DNA of 64,000 nucleotides from Escallonia rubra (GCA_033065855.1 JAVXUO010000775.1:33853-97852), one strand, 5' to 3'; shown: positions 45,908 through 57,130, counted from the stretch's first letter. The notes: generated by a model from the letters alone, not told the origin. Translations and numbers: made by a program.

Positions 45908-47484
45908 TGTAGACACCCCATTTTTGTAGCCTTCTTTTATGGCTTTTATGTATTATTATTGTTTTTTATTGTTATTTAAGTTCATTAGCATTATTGGTCT
46001 ATGGTTAATAATATGGAATGTGCATAATAAAATTAAGTCCAACCCATGGTCTAGTCTAGTCGTGGTCTGGTCCGATTATGGCCCTGGGTAGTTTAATTAT
46101 AATCTAGTCCAGTTAATAGTCCGGTCCAGTTGGTTAAATCAGTCTAGTTGGTTGGTCCCATTAGTAAAGTTTAACCTAGGTTAAGAGAGAGATTTTGGTT
46201 AAGATTGTGATTTGATTTATGAAACTGGGATTAATCCTTGATGCAAAGGCTGACTTGGGATTGATGCCGGTTAATTCCTGAAATCTGGTGTATCCCCTAT
46301 GAGTTTAGGAGATCTTAACAAAATTTGGGGTAATTATCTCCTCCAAATTTGAGAGAAATTGTGTTTGATTAAGGGATAAAACCGATCGGTTTCACCGGTA
46401 AAGCTTTTTAGTTGGGTAGAACCGGCCTGTAAATTCACTTTTTAGACCGTTTGATTAAATTCAGATTTTATCATTTTTCAGAAGGATATGCACAAAAAAG
46501 TCAACTTTACCATTTGTATCAATTCCAAACCTTTATAATAGACCACTTGGGAATTAGAGACGAGGAGGAAAGAAAAACCCTAGGAGAAGAGTAGCTAGAC
46601 TAGATAATCCCGACTTCCCGTATCAAGCATAGACCTCAACTTTGACCAAATATAAATTGCTCATACAATACTTTATTTAGCAAATTCAACAGCCTAAATC
46701 ATGTATCTTTGCAAGAGCTACAACTTTATAGAAGAAGTCAAATCCACTTAAGGTCGTCTTCAGGCCTAAAATATTAGTTTTTTATTCGAGTAAATTACCT
46801 TTCTTGATTTTTTACTTTCAGTCGATCCTTCGATCATGCAATTGGGCGTTACCAGTTAAGGTATAATTCTATAACCTTCTTTTGATGTTTTCATTGTTTA
46901 GATCAGAATACAAGAGTCTTAAAGTAGTTTTCATCTAGATTAGATTATAAGAGTCTCAGATTTATCCATTCCCCGCAACTAGATCTCGGTTGGAGAAAAG
47001 ATGAAAAATATAAAAATCAAGAATTACAAATCTAAGACAACTAGAAGCATTAGTCAGATAGATTCTAAATTAATTCGACTAGAAGAAGTTGAGTCTACTT
47101 AGGTGTCTAGGAAATAATGACCCATATCTAGGTCACTTCCGTAGGGTCCGGTCAAAACTATGTGGTTTTAAGCCGCTCTAACTCCGATGTTGGGTTCAAA
47201 CAAAATTCTCTGATAGTTTAGGATTTGTTTTGTGCACATTTTACTGTTTGTTACAAGAACCAAAAACCGTAAAAATATAGTAGAGACCAATTAGGTTATG
47301 ACGGATTCCATTGTATAACTTAGTCCCAGAATCCATAGTTTCGTTTGCTTAGATGCCTATGTTGGCAAGTTAGAGTCATTTAGGGGTTTTGCTTACTTTT
47401 CCTATGTTAATGAAAATAAGATTTCGACTCGAAATTTTTCTTAGGCAAAAAGGCTTAGGAAATTTTCAAAGGCAGTGCGCCACA
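45908..47484 (+). repeat. Solo LTR (same family as the TR-GAG element) inserted in the pararetrovirus
   Basis: It begins TGTAGACACCCCATTTTTGT and ends GCAGTGCGCCACA, the canonical TG...CA ends. A perfect 5-bp duplication, GTCAT (45903-45907 and 47485-47489), flanks it. Start, CTAGTCCAGT-rich early part and end match the LTRs at 6433-7738 and 15432-16738, with length differences. No interior or second LTR is present, so it formed by LTR-LTR recombination after insertion into the viral sequence. Confidence 0.9.
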
Positions 47485-47489
47485 GTCAT

Positions 47490-48422
47490 CTAAGGTGAAT
47501 AAAACAATTTTTTTTTACAATCCAGGATTATGTACAGAGAGTAAAGACGGGAGATGTATGGTATTGCTTGAGAGAAAATCAAGAAAGGATAGAGATACTT
47601 CTACAAGAAAAGGAAGGGGGAGTAAAATTACTTAAAGAAATAGAATTATTATTTCTGTTTGATATTATTGACAAGAAAAAAGGGCTAGCAAGGAAAGAAA
47701 ATGAACACGAAGAAATCCTGATCATGGACACAATAGAGATAGACCGTGAAGATTTTCAGTTTATTGAAGAATTATGAGCCATAATAATATATACTCTTGT
47801 AGCCATGAGATTTAGTCCCAGCTAACAATAATCCAGATATTGTCAACTTTGACAAAAAGAAATGAAAGAAAGTTTCATCAAACATGCCAAATTTGGTTTA
47901 GTTATCTTTCAACTAATTGATATCTAATGAAGGTAAATCATACTGATGAAGTTCAGAACACATATAACCCAAAGAAAGAAAAATTGAGGGATAAGTTTTG
48001 TTCACATCGCCGTGGAAAACATGATAGCCAATCAAGAAGAATTATTCTTCTGTGATGGATGAAGAATGGAAATTCTACAAGGATGCAATGGATTCATTGA
48101 ACCTTCAAGATTGGGGTCAGACCAAGTAATCAAGGTTATGAACAATTCAATAGTCAAGGACCAAAAGAACCCGATCTCTCTAACCAAACATATGAGCTAT
48201 ACAAGTTGGTTCATGACCACATGATAACCACAATTGAAATAAATATGAATATCAACGAAAACGACAAAACCAAGTTGGTAGCAGAAAGCAAAAATCAAAG
48301 CAAAGATTCTACCATGTAAAGATTTTTTAGAAAAGAAAGAATCCGAGAAAGAAGTAGGACCTACAGATATAATAGAGGACCTTCAACATTGAAGAATCCT
48401 ATGTAACATCCATTCTTTCAGT
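47490..48422 (+). pseudogene. Pararetroviral downstream coding remnant
   Basis: The frame 47568-47777 (69 codons) is rich in Glu, Lys and Ile (RENQERIEILLQEKEG, EIDREDFQFIEEL) and may form a coiled coil. Following frames to about 48330 are broken. Position between the polymerase part and the promoter-like region would fit the 3'-terminal ORF of a caulimovirid, but no motif confirms this. Confidence 0.4.
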
Positions 48423-48656
48423 TATAAAAAGAGTCGGAGTATGTCTTGTAAGGGACATGTTTTTTTGAGAGGTTGGTAAATATGCTAAGAGCTAGTGTGT
48501 ATGAAAGTGGTGAAGAGGTACAAAAGAAAGAAACATTTCTTTCTCTAGCTCTTATGTAAATTTTTCTTTTAGAATTACAAAAGCCATTGTTCTCACTGGT
48601 TGCCTTGCTACTATCTCTTGTAACCGCATATCCTAGAAGCTTGAGAGTATTAGATC
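48423..48656 (+). promoter_or_regulatory. Candidate pararetroviral promoter, leader hairpin and primer site
   Basis: TATAAAAAG at 48423-48431 is a TATA box of the kind found before the pregenomic RNA start. About 60 bases later AAGAGCTAG (48487-48495) pairs with CTAGCTCTT (48545-48553), a stem that could belong to the leader. At 48645-48656 GAGTATTAGATC resembles a decayed copy of the initiator-tRNA-Met primer site (TGGTATCAGAGC) used by caulimovirids. The order TATA, hairpin, primer site matches the family. Each single element is short, so the combination carries the call. Confidence 0.45.
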
Positions 48657-48805
48657 ATAGCGATTACCCTACTTATAATGAACTAAGGCATGAGGCTGTG
48701 TGTCCACCTATTGCAGAGCTTAGTTATCAGAAAGTAATAAGAGAAGTATGGCAGCATGAACTAAAGACCAAAAACGTCATGAATGTAAGTAATATTATGC
48801 CATGA
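48657..48805 (+). pseudogene. Short open frame after the primer-like site
   Basis: The frame through this stretch (part of 48587-48805) reads PTYNELRHEAVCPPIAELSY and on to WQHELKTKNVM before a stop. Its position after the leader suggests the start of a viral ORF cut by the integration or by later deletion. I cannot match it to a named protein. Confidence 0.3.
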
Positions 48806-49930
48806 TACTACTTTTTATGAATAACATAGATATGTGAACAATATACAACAAAATAGTGCATAAAGTTGTATGTTTTTATAATAGTGGGGTGTTATTTAAT
48901 TACTATATATCTTGAGGTTATATTGCAATAAGAACAATTGCTTGGAGAATTTTGTTGGTCCCCACAGGTTTTGAAGGAAAAAAAAAAACGATATAATCAT
49001 TAGGTCAAGGTGAGTTAAGTGTAACCTAACATCAAACATGGCGTATGTTAGTGTAGTATTTGAAACCCCGGATAGTTAGGTATAAAAAATTCAGACCTCG
49101 TGACTACTTAGTGTAATTAACTTTTTTGTTTTCGTGTTTTTTATTTTATTTGAAGAATATGAATTATCTAATTCAAATTTAATATTATACAAATAGTGAA
49201 ATCTAATCAACTAGCAGATTGAAGAACATAAGAACTCCTCTTGTGCTTTTTGATTACCATCTTCACACATTTATAAGTCAAAATGAGTGAAATAAATTCC
49301 TACTAGTAGTTTTTTGGTGAAAAGAAATTGAATTTGGTCTTCTTGAAAACTTTTGAAAAATAATAACCAGGCAAAACAAAAAAAATCAAAACATGAACTT
49401 CAAGGTAGAGATAGAGGTAACCAAACGACACGAAGTCGATATGCCTAATGTTATCTGATCTAGTACAATTTAAAAGATGAAGCCAATACGTTTTATTTAT
49501 CCGTTGGTCAGTCACTTCTCCATTTGGCACTAATTACCAAAAACAAACTTTCAAAACCTTTAGCAAAATAAAGTATTAGTTAAGCATGGTGATGAAAGTA
49601 TGTGATAACTGATTCGAACTTGAGCGTACAACTATTGTTAGCAAAAATGGGTACTGTATGACAAAAGTAAGTTTAACACTAGCCAAAAGCTATTGAAAGT
49701 GTTTAGATAAAAATGCTCAAAGTAATTTCACGTGACAACTGATCATTAAGTTTCAATGGTTTGAGAAAATGTCCTCCGGAAAGTAATCAAATGTAAAACT
49801 CTAGAGATATTTTGATATTTATATCAATTAAACTTAATTTCCCAAGTCCTTTTAATTAACTTTTCTAAGCTCATCGAAGCACTTTGCTTTTTTTTGCCAA
49901 ACACTTGTGTACAATCTTTAATCTATAGTT
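48806..49930. other. AT-rich non-coding DNA
   Basis: No gene, repeat or element end was recognised. The minus-strand frame 49303-49530 has no similarity I know. Confidence 0.5.
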
Positions 49931-50152
49931 TATTGGAGCACGTGAGAAGAAGAAAACAAAGCCTCCATCTTTGAATTCAACCTCAGCCTGAACCTTAGCC
50001 ATATTTGTAAATTCAAATATGTAGCCTGAACCTTAGCCATATCTGTAAATTCAAACATGTGATGTATCCTTATATAATGGTGTAAACCTTGCACTGTAAA
50101 GAGACAGAAAACATATTTTTAACAATCTATGTTTGCAAGTCTTATTCTTTCA
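49931..50152 (+). repeat. Copia 5' LTR (left edge inferred)
   Basis: The right edge is fixed by the primer site at 50153; the LTR ends TTCTTTCA. The left edge TATTGGAGCACGTGAG is inferred as a mutated TGTTGGAGCA start, giving a short LTR of about 222 bases as in many plant copia elements. It contains a 37-base direct repeat (GTAGCCTGAACCTTAGCCAT) and a TATA box TATATAATGG at 50071-50080. Confidence 0.55.
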
Positions 50153-50166
50153 TGGTATTAGAGCCA
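50153..50166 (+). other. Copia primer-binding site (tRNA-iMet type)
   Basis: TGGTATTAGAGCCA matches the usual plant copia primer site complementary to initiator tRNA-Met (TGGTATCAGAGC) with one change, directly after the LTR end. Confidence 0.85.
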
Positions 50167-50197
50167 ATATAGTCTTACGACTGTTTTTTTTTTCTCC

Positions 50198-52785
50198 ATG
50201 GCTACCTCATCTTCTTCTATTTCACCCTCTACATTGGTCTTTCCAGTAAACCACATTCACAACCTTGTTTCTGTCAAACTCACTACTGAAAATTACCTCC
50301 TTTGGAAGAGTCAATTCTGGCCTCTTCTTCGTGGCTACGATCTTATGGGTTTTGTTAATGGGTCTACATCAGCTCTTCCAAAGTATGTTGATCCTGCCGA
50401 AACTGAAACTCCCAACTCTGAAGGTGCAGTTGTCACTCCCATCTCTGGAGATGTTACACCATAACTTAATCCTGCATTTATTCTCTGGCATAAGCAGGAT
50501 CAATTGTTACTTAGCTAGTTATTATCGTCTCTCACTGAGCCGATCTTGGCTCAAGTTCTCGGTCTCAACACCTCGGCCGAAGTATGATTATCCTTGGAGC
50601 GTATGTTCGCTTCTCAATCCAAGTCAAAGATATTCAATCTTCGATATGATCTTCATTGTCTTAACAAATGTGATCTCTCTATGCATGACTATTTTCAGAA
50701 AGGAAAGAAAATTCGAGACACTTTGGCTGCTATTGGTCAGCCCCTTTCCGATGAGGATCTTATCCAGGCCTTGTTGGTTGGCCTTGGTTCTGATTATCAC
50801 CCTTTTGTTACCTCTATCACTACTCGTGCTGATCTAATTTATCTTGACAGCCTATATGCCTTACTTCTGAATCACGAAACCAAACTTGAAAGACAACATT
50901 CTCGTGACACTTTGCCGTCTCCTCAAGCCCATGTTGCACAACATGGTCCGATGCATTACTACCGCTCATCTTCGCCAATTAAACCTCATAATGCTCGTGG
51001 CAGCCAAACTCCTAAAGGCAAGCACCATAACCAATATCGTGGGAATGGTCAAAACACCAAATCGTTTCAGTCAGGCGCTCATAGATCTTCCCTCAATTTT
51101 TCATCTCGAAAACCTGCGTCCACCATTATTTGCCATCACTGCAATCAACCTGGCCATATTCGCCCTTATTGCCCAAATCGCACGCCTCCTACACCTACTG
51201 CCTATGTGGCTCTCCTTTCCTCCACTTCTCCTGCTGACCCGCCTGGTATCCAGACTCTGGTGCAACCAACCATATCACGAATGACGTGAACAATCTCTCA
51301 CTTCGTCATGAGTATCATGGTCCTGATCAAGTTCAAGTGGGTGATGGTAAGGGTTTGCATATTCATCATGTTGGATCTTCTTTGTTAAATTCTTCCACTA
51401 AAATTTTTAAATTAAATAACATGCTACATGTTCCTTCCATGTCCAAAAATCTTCTTTCTGTGCGTCAGTCCACAACTGACAATAATGTTTTCTTTGAATT
51501 TCATACTACTTTTTTTCTTGTCAAGGATTGCACTTGAGGGACAGTTCTTCTACGCGGCACAATTAAAAATGGCCTCTATCAACTTCCTTCTCTCCACACG
51601 TCATTGCTGCGCTCAACTCAGTCATTTCCATCTGTCTTGGTTGGTGTTCGAGCTCCATTGCTGCTATGGCATAACCGTCTTGGCCACCCATCTTCTAGAA
51701 TTGTCTCTCAAGTAGTTCGTAGATTTTCGCTTCCAGTTATGTCAAATAAAAGTAATTCTCTCTGTAAGGCCTGTCAACTTGGCAAAAGCCATAGGTTTCC
51801 TTTTCAATCTACTCATATATTGTCTTCCACTCCGTTGGAAATAATATATAGTGATTTATGGGGTCCTTCTCCCGTTGCTTCTCATGAAGGCAACCATTAT
51901 TATGTGCATTTTCTTGATGATTTTAGTCGTCATGTTTGGATTTTTCCTCTTAAACTCAAATCTGAAGTCTTGCATGTTTTTATCCAATTTAAAAACTTAG
52001 TGGAGAATTTAACTGGCCACAAAATCCGCACACTTCAAACTGATTGGGGGGATGAATATCGTTCTCTACATCGCTTTTGTCAGGAAAATGATATTTTTCA
52101 TCGTCGCACTTGCCCCCACACTCATGAACAAAATGGGGCCGCTGAACGCAAGCATCGCGACATAGTTGAAAAAGGTTTATCACTTCTTGCTCAAGCACAC
52201 CTTCCTCAAAAGTTTTGGGATGATGCTTTTCTCACATCGGTATTTCTTATTAATCGTCTACCGTCACCTCTTATCGGTCACATGAGTCCTATTGAAAAAT
52301 TATTCAAGGCTAAACCCGACTTTGATCCATTAAAAGTGTTTGGTTGCTTATGCTATCCATTTATTCGACCCTAATATCACCACAAACTAGACTTTCGATC
52401 CAAAGCATGTCTCTTTCTTGGTTATAGTCTTGTTCACAAAGGCTACAAATGCATGGACATCAATTCCGGTCAAGTTTACTTCACACCCCACGTCACCTCT
52501 GATGAAAATACTTTTCCTTTTCACCCAGACACAAAAATTGCAAACAATAACCCACATTTGTATCCACCTACCTCTCACGTGGGTCCCCCACCCATTATCT
52601 CTTACTCTCCTAACCTGACTTCTCCTTCTTTTACTCCACCTACCAGCCGTCCTTTTCAACTTCCAACTCCCAAGCCCAACCTCCTACCCCAAAAACGTAA
52701 ACATGTCCACAACTCAAGTCAGTCTAGCAAAAAATCAAAACCAGCCCAAACCTCATCAAACCCAAGTCCCCCACATCCAGCCTGA
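50198..52785 (+). pseudogene. Copia gag-protease-integrase polyprotein remnant
   Basis: gag: from ATG 50198, with LVSVKLTTENYLLWKSQF, then stops at about 50461, 50518 and 50585, then a long open part (50594-51289) containing LRYDLHCLNKCDLSMHDYF, LVGLGSDYHPFV and the zinc knuckle CHHCNQPGHIRPYC. After a frame change near 51240 comes protease (DSGATNHITND, then LLSVRQ). A stop at about 51535 precedes integrase (51604-52374): the H-H-C-C finger (LWHNRLGHPSSR, CKACQLGKSH), DLWGPSP, a LQTDWGDEY block (TDWG where TDNG is usual), and EQNGAAERKHRDIVEKG with the catalytic Glu. A stop follows at 52372, then FLGYSLVHKGYKC to about 52510. RT is absent. Confidence 0.85.
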
Positions 52786-53006
52786 ATCATTCCCACCATT
52801 ACAAAAACTATAAGCCTGGAACGTCAACCTCACTCTTGTGCAAAACTTCTCAGAAACTTCAAAAACCAGGCTCGTCAAAACTCTTCAGAAGTTTCGGCAT
52901 CCTTCTCTCAGGATGAAACAACCAATAACAATGCTTCTGCCCAATTTCTTCTACTTACCAAATTTGTTCATGAGGCGACGAGTTCTATCTCGTTTCCCCA
53001 ACCTCC
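52786..53006 (+). other. Copia/L1 junction zone
   Basis: A Pro/Ser/Lys-rich stretch (from about 52640) with PQKRKHVHNSSQSSKKSK is more like the tail of an L1 ORF1 protein than copia sequence, so the changeover probably lies near 52600-52700. No target duplication could be assigned. Confidence 0.4.
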
Positions 53007-53896
53007 ATGAGTCTGCTTGCATGGAACGTTAGAGGGCTTGGTCGCGCGGCGCGTGTCAGGGCCCTCAGGAAAGATGTCAGAAAGCTTAATCCTGACATTC
53101 TTTTTCTCGCTGAAACCCTCTCTTCTTCTTCTCATCTCTCCCTCATCCTTAACTCTCTCGGTTTCTATAATCACTGCTTGGTTCCTCCTTCTGGGAAAAA
53201 AAAACTTTCAGGTGGACTTTGTTTAGCTTGGAAAGTAGGTGTGGATATTGAGATCACTTCTCAAAACAAGAACATGATAAATGGCCTGGTTTTCTCGGAT
53301 CCGCCTTTTTGCCCTTGGATGTTATCTTATTATTTATGGACCTCCACACTGGGGTAATAAATATGCCTTTTGGAGTAATATGCAAATGCTAGCTGAAGCT
53401 TTTGATGGACCTTGGTTAAGTATTGGAGATTTCAATGATGTGATATCTCAAGCTGAGAAACTAGGTGGTCGTCCAGTCACAAATTCGTCAAATGGTGGTC
53501 TAAAGGGTTTCATCAATGCAAACCAGCTTATTGATTTAGGTTTCTCTGGTAACCCTTATACCTGGAGCAACAATAGACCGTTGAGTGCCAACATCAAAGA
53601 ACGATTAGACAAAACTTATGCTAATATCAGCTGGAGGTCCATATTTCCTGATGCTACGGTTACCCATTTGCCGTGCAAAGCTTCGGATCATCACCCGATA
53701 TTCATGCAAACTACAAGGAAAGAAGTAGCAAAACCAAGACCTTTCAAATTTGAAGCTGCTTGGACTCGTGACCAATCTTCTCGTCTTATTGTTAGACATG
53801 CCTGGAGAAATCTTGCCTTTGGAAACCCAGAATATGTTCTTTGTAGGAAAACTGATGCAACATGCCTAGCCTTACAGAAATGGAATGCATCCCACT
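53007..53896 (+). pseudogene. L1 (LINE) ORF2 endonuclease fragment
   Basis: From ATG 53007, SLLAWNVRGLG and DILFLAET are the N-terminal part of an apurinic-type (EEP-fold) endonuclease. A frame change at about 53290-53340 moves the rest into 53281-53931: GPPHWGNKYAFW, GDFNDVISQAEK (catalytic Asp/Asn), RLDKTYAN, and the terminal SDHHPIF (Asp-His pair). The remaining residues lead toward the RT but are cut at 53896 by the CACTA insertion. All visible catalytic motifs are present, but frameshift and truncation disable it. Confidence 0.85.
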
Positions 53897-54126
53897 CACT
53901 ACAAGAAAAGAGGGAATTAGCGACGGACTAAAATCCGTCGCTAAAAGTGGTTTCAGAGACAGAAAAAACCGTCGGTAAAACTATTTAACAACGGAATTAT
54001 TCTGTCGGTAAACACACCCGTCGGTGAAAGTAGGGTTTTCCCGACGGACTTTAACCGACGGGTGTGTTCCGTCGGTAAAAGACTTAAAAAGATCCGATCC
54101 CCTTTCTTTTCTTTCTCCCGTTGCTC

Positions 54127-54195
54127 TCTCTCTCTCTTTCTTTCTCCCGTTGCTCTCTCTCTCTCTCTCTTTCTCTCTCTCCCTCTCTCTCTCAC
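54127..54195. repeat. (CT)n-rich microsatellite
   Basis: CTCTCTCTCTCTTTCTCTCTC-like simple sequence within the CACTA 5' region, twice interrupted by CTTTCTCCCGTTG. Confidence 0.85.
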
Positions 54196-54288
54196 CGGCG
54201 ATATTCCTTCTGTCGCCATCCCCGTCAACCTAGCCCCGGACGGAATAGAGCCTGCCACCGCCACTGCAGCCCATCTTTAAAACCGAAG

Positions 54289-54597
54289 GACCGCCGCCAC
54301 CACTGCCGCGCTGCCACCACTGTCGCGCCGCCACCACTGCCGATCTGCCACCACTGCCGCGCTGCCACCACTGTCGCGCCGCCACCACTGCCGATCTGCC
54401 ACCACTGTCGCGCCGCCACCACTGCCGCGCTGCCACCACTGTCGCGCCGCAACCACTGCCGATCTGCCACCACTGTCGCGCCGCCACCACTGCCGCGCCG
54501 CCACCACTGTCGCGCCGCCACCACTGCCGCGCTGCCACCACTGTCGCGCCGCCACCACTACCGCGCTGCCACCACTGTCGCGCCGCCACCACTGCGA
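54289..54597. repeat. 17-bp minisatellite, about 18 copies
   Basis: Tandem 17-base units of GCCACCACTGNCGCGCC with variants (GATCT, CGCGCT endings). Because units lack stop codons and 17 is not divisible by three, several frames on both strands stay open with a 17-residue period (HHCRAATTVAPPP on plus, QWWRRGSGGGATVVAA on minus). These are not considered genes. Confidence 0.9.
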
Positions 54598-54599
54598 TT

Positions 54600-55150
54600 A
54601 TAAAGCGATCGTAATTTCACGGGTAATAATAAACTTGCAAGTCTACATTTGAAATGAGTGTTTGACTTGGGATTTTTCTTTTTTGACGGTGATGTAGAAA
54701 ACATTTGGTTCTAATTTTTGTAGTATGACGGACGTAATTTATTATGATTGTATTCACACTGTTAGTAAGTGTAAGACGTTATAATAACTCCTAATTTGGA
54801 GTATAAAAATTAGTTAGTCTGGGTCTAAAGGCATTCATATCGTTCTACTATAATTTATCTATCAACCGAAAGCCTCTGGTGGACCAAACACAATATTGCA
54901 AGTACTCATTCGTTGAAAAAAAATTAGTTGTTATAGTTACAATTTTTTATATAGCGACAACTAATAGTCACTAGATGTATTATGTGACATTTCTGCTTAT
55001 ATTTTTATCGACAATATTCAGCAGCACTTTATTTAGTATCACTAAATAAAAACTACTAATTAAAAACATATGACGACCGTTAATTGTCGTTGTACGGTGT
55101 TGTAACTATTTTCTTACAACTCGAGTGGAAGTCAAAACTTTTTTCTCGTT
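54600..55150. other. AT-rich CACTA interior, non-coding
   Basis: No recognisable gene. The stretch separates the 17-bp minisatellite from the telomere-like array. Confidence 0.5.
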
Positions 55151-55152
55151 TA

Positions 55153-56525
55153 TTTCCCTAAACCCTAAACCCTAAACCCTAAACCCCAATCCAACCGAAC
55201 CCTAAATTGAACTAATTGAACCCTAAATTGAATGCCTCAAATCAACCGAACCCTAAATTGAATCAATAGAGCCCCCTAATTGAACCCTAAATTGAAGTAA
55301 TTGAACCCTAAATTGAATGCCCTAATTGAATCGAACCCAAAATTAAACTAATTGAACCCCTAATTAAACCCTAAATTGATTGCCCCAATCTAACCGAACC
55401 CTAATTGAACCCTAAATTGAATGCCCTAATCCAACCGATGCCTAAATTGAACTAATTGAACCCTAAATTGAATGCCTCAAATCAACCGAACCCTAAATTG
55501 AATCAATAGAACCCCCTAATTGAACCCTAAATTGAAGTAATTGAACCCTAAATTAAACTAATTGAACCCCTAATTAAACCCTAAATTGATTGCCTCAATC
55601 TAACTGAACCCTAATTGAACCCTAAATTGAATGCCCTAATCCAACCGAACCCTAAATTGAACTAATTGAACCCTAAATTGAATGACTCAAATCAACCGAA
55701 CCCTAAATTGAATCAATAGAACCCCCTAATTGAACCCTAAATTGAAGTAATTGAACCCTAAATTGAATGCCCTAATTGAATCGAATCCTAAATTAAACTA
55801 ATTGAACCCCTAATTAAACCCTAAATTGATTGCCCCAATCTAACCGAACACTAATTGAACCCCAAATTGAATGCCCTAATCCAACCGAACCCTAAATTGA
55901 ACTAATTGAACCCTAAATTTAATGCCTCAAATCAACTGAACCCTAAATTGAATCAATAGAACCCCCTAATTGAACCGAACCCTAAATTGAACTAATTGAA
56001 TCCTAAATTTAATGCCTCAAATCAACTGAACCCTAAATTGAATCAATAGAACCCCCTAATTGAACCCTAAATTGAAGTAATTGAACCCTAAATTGAATGC
56101 CCTAATTGAATGCCCTAATTGAATCGAACTCTAAATTAAACTAATTGAACCCCTAATTAAACCCTAAATTGATTGCCCCAATCTAACCGAACCCTAATTG
56201 AACCCCAAATTGAATGCCCTAATCCAACCGAACCCTAAATTGAACTAATTGAACCCTAAATTTAATGCCTCAAATCAACTGAACCCTAAATTGAATCAAT
56301 AGAACCCCCTAATTGAACCGAACCCTAAATTGAACTAATTGAATCCTAAATTTAATGCCTCAAATCAACTGAACCCTAAATTGAATCAATAGAACCCCCT
56401 AATTGAACCCTAAATTGAAGTAATTGAACCCTAAATTGAATGCCCTAATCGAACCGAACCCTAAATGAAACTAATTGAACCCTAAATTGAATGCCCTAAT
56501 ACAATCGAACCCTAAATTGAAATAA
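55153..56525. repeat. Telomere-like CCCTAAA-derived array with higher-order units
   Basis: It opens with three to four exact plant telomere units (CCCTAAA). It then becomes an array in which CCCTAAATTGAA alternates with variants such as TGCCTCAAATCAACCGAA, TCAATAGAACCCCC and TGCCCTAATCCAACC. AATCCAACCGA recurs at about 55190, 55429, 55639, 55879 and 56222, so the array is organised in higher-order units of roughly 210-340 bases. Confidence 0.9.
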
Positions 56526-56965
56526 TTCAAGCGCATCGGATATGTGAATTTTGAACATTTTTTTCCCATTTGAACATTGATCATTTGTTTGATAATTTTA
56601 GGTTGTTAATTGTGCGTTTTAGAATTGTGATTATTGATCGATGATTTTAGGTTATTAGCTGTGCATTTGAAGTAATTGCGATTATGAATTGATGATTTTA
56701 GGTTGTTAATTGATGATTTTAGATTGTTAATTGTGCATTGAGCATTTGAGATATTGAGATTATTGACGGAGGATGGGACCCAATTGGATTGAATGTGTGA
56801 TTTTTGTTAATTTTTATTGCATTGAGCATTTGAGAATTGAGAATTGAGATTGTTGACGGAGGATGGGACCCAATTGGATTGAGATACCTGTTAGTTAGCG
56901 CAGACATGGACACCACGTCTGATCGACGGTGTCCGACATTTAGAAAACAAATTAACGTATGCCGA
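56526..56965. repeat. ATTGAGATTATTGA/GATGATTTTAGGTTGTTAATTG duplicated segments
   Basis: TGATTTTAGGTTGTTAATTG-like units occur at about 56590, 56640, 56690 and 56710. GACGGAGGATGGGACCCAAT with TGGATTGA is duplicated at 56764 and 56855. Non-coding; part of the CACTA repeat-rich region. Confidence 0.6.
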
Positions 56966-56984
56966 TGTGTCTGGAGGTGCGTGT

Positions 56985-57130
56985 CGGTGGGCGTCGGACA
57001 CGTGTCCGGAGGCGTCGGACACGTGTCCAAAGGCGTCGGACACGTGTCGGTATGTGTCGGACACGTGTCGGTATGTGTCGGACACGTGTCGGTATGTGTC
57101 GGACACGTGTCCGGAGGTGTCAGACACGTA
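56985..57130. repeat. 21-bp array GTGTCGGACAC / ACGTGTCCGGAGGC
   Basis: About seven 21-base units of TGTCGGACACGTGTCGGTATG or its CCGGAGGC variant. GTGTCGGACAC is partly palindromic and CACGTG (G-box type) occurs in every unit. A 21-base period keeps all frames open (SDTCRYV, RTRVGMC), which explains the Asp/Thr/Cys-rich open frames 56719-57202 on both strands. Confidence 0.88.

Larger units (their letters stand above)
38537..48805 (+). mobile_element. Endogenous pararetrovirus (Caulimoviridae-like), heavily decayed and split by two LTR insertions
   Basis: Three plus-strand segments (about 38537-40095, 43072-45902, 47485-48805) carry, in order: a coat-protein-like region with a Cys/His knuckle, an aspartic protease, reverse transcriptase and RNase H remnants, a further Cys/His knuckle, short acidic/lysine-rich frames, and then a promoter-like and leader-like region. 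No LTRs or integrase belong to it, as expected for a plant pararetrovirus rather than a retrotransposon. Without the two insertions about 5.5-5.7 kb remain, shorter than typical full genomes. Every coding segment has multiple stops and frame changes, so it is a fossil. The left limit is uncertain and the hAT MITE at 37318 may lie at or within it. Genus assignment (petuvirus- or florendovirus-like) is only a guess. Confidence 0.75.
49931..52785 (+). mobile_element. 5' part of a Ty1/copia retrotransposon
   Basis: A short LTR is followed by a primer-binding site, gag, protease and integrase. The reverse transcriptase, RNase H and 3' LTR are missing, because the sequence passes into L1 DNA after about 52640-53000. 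The polyprotein is broken by stops and shifts. Confidence 0.8.

Noticed and set aside
55153-55185. A chromosome end or telomere-adjacent position
   Set aside because: The exact CCCTAAA units are few, grade into a CACTA-internal array, and are followed by transposase genes, so this is interstitial.
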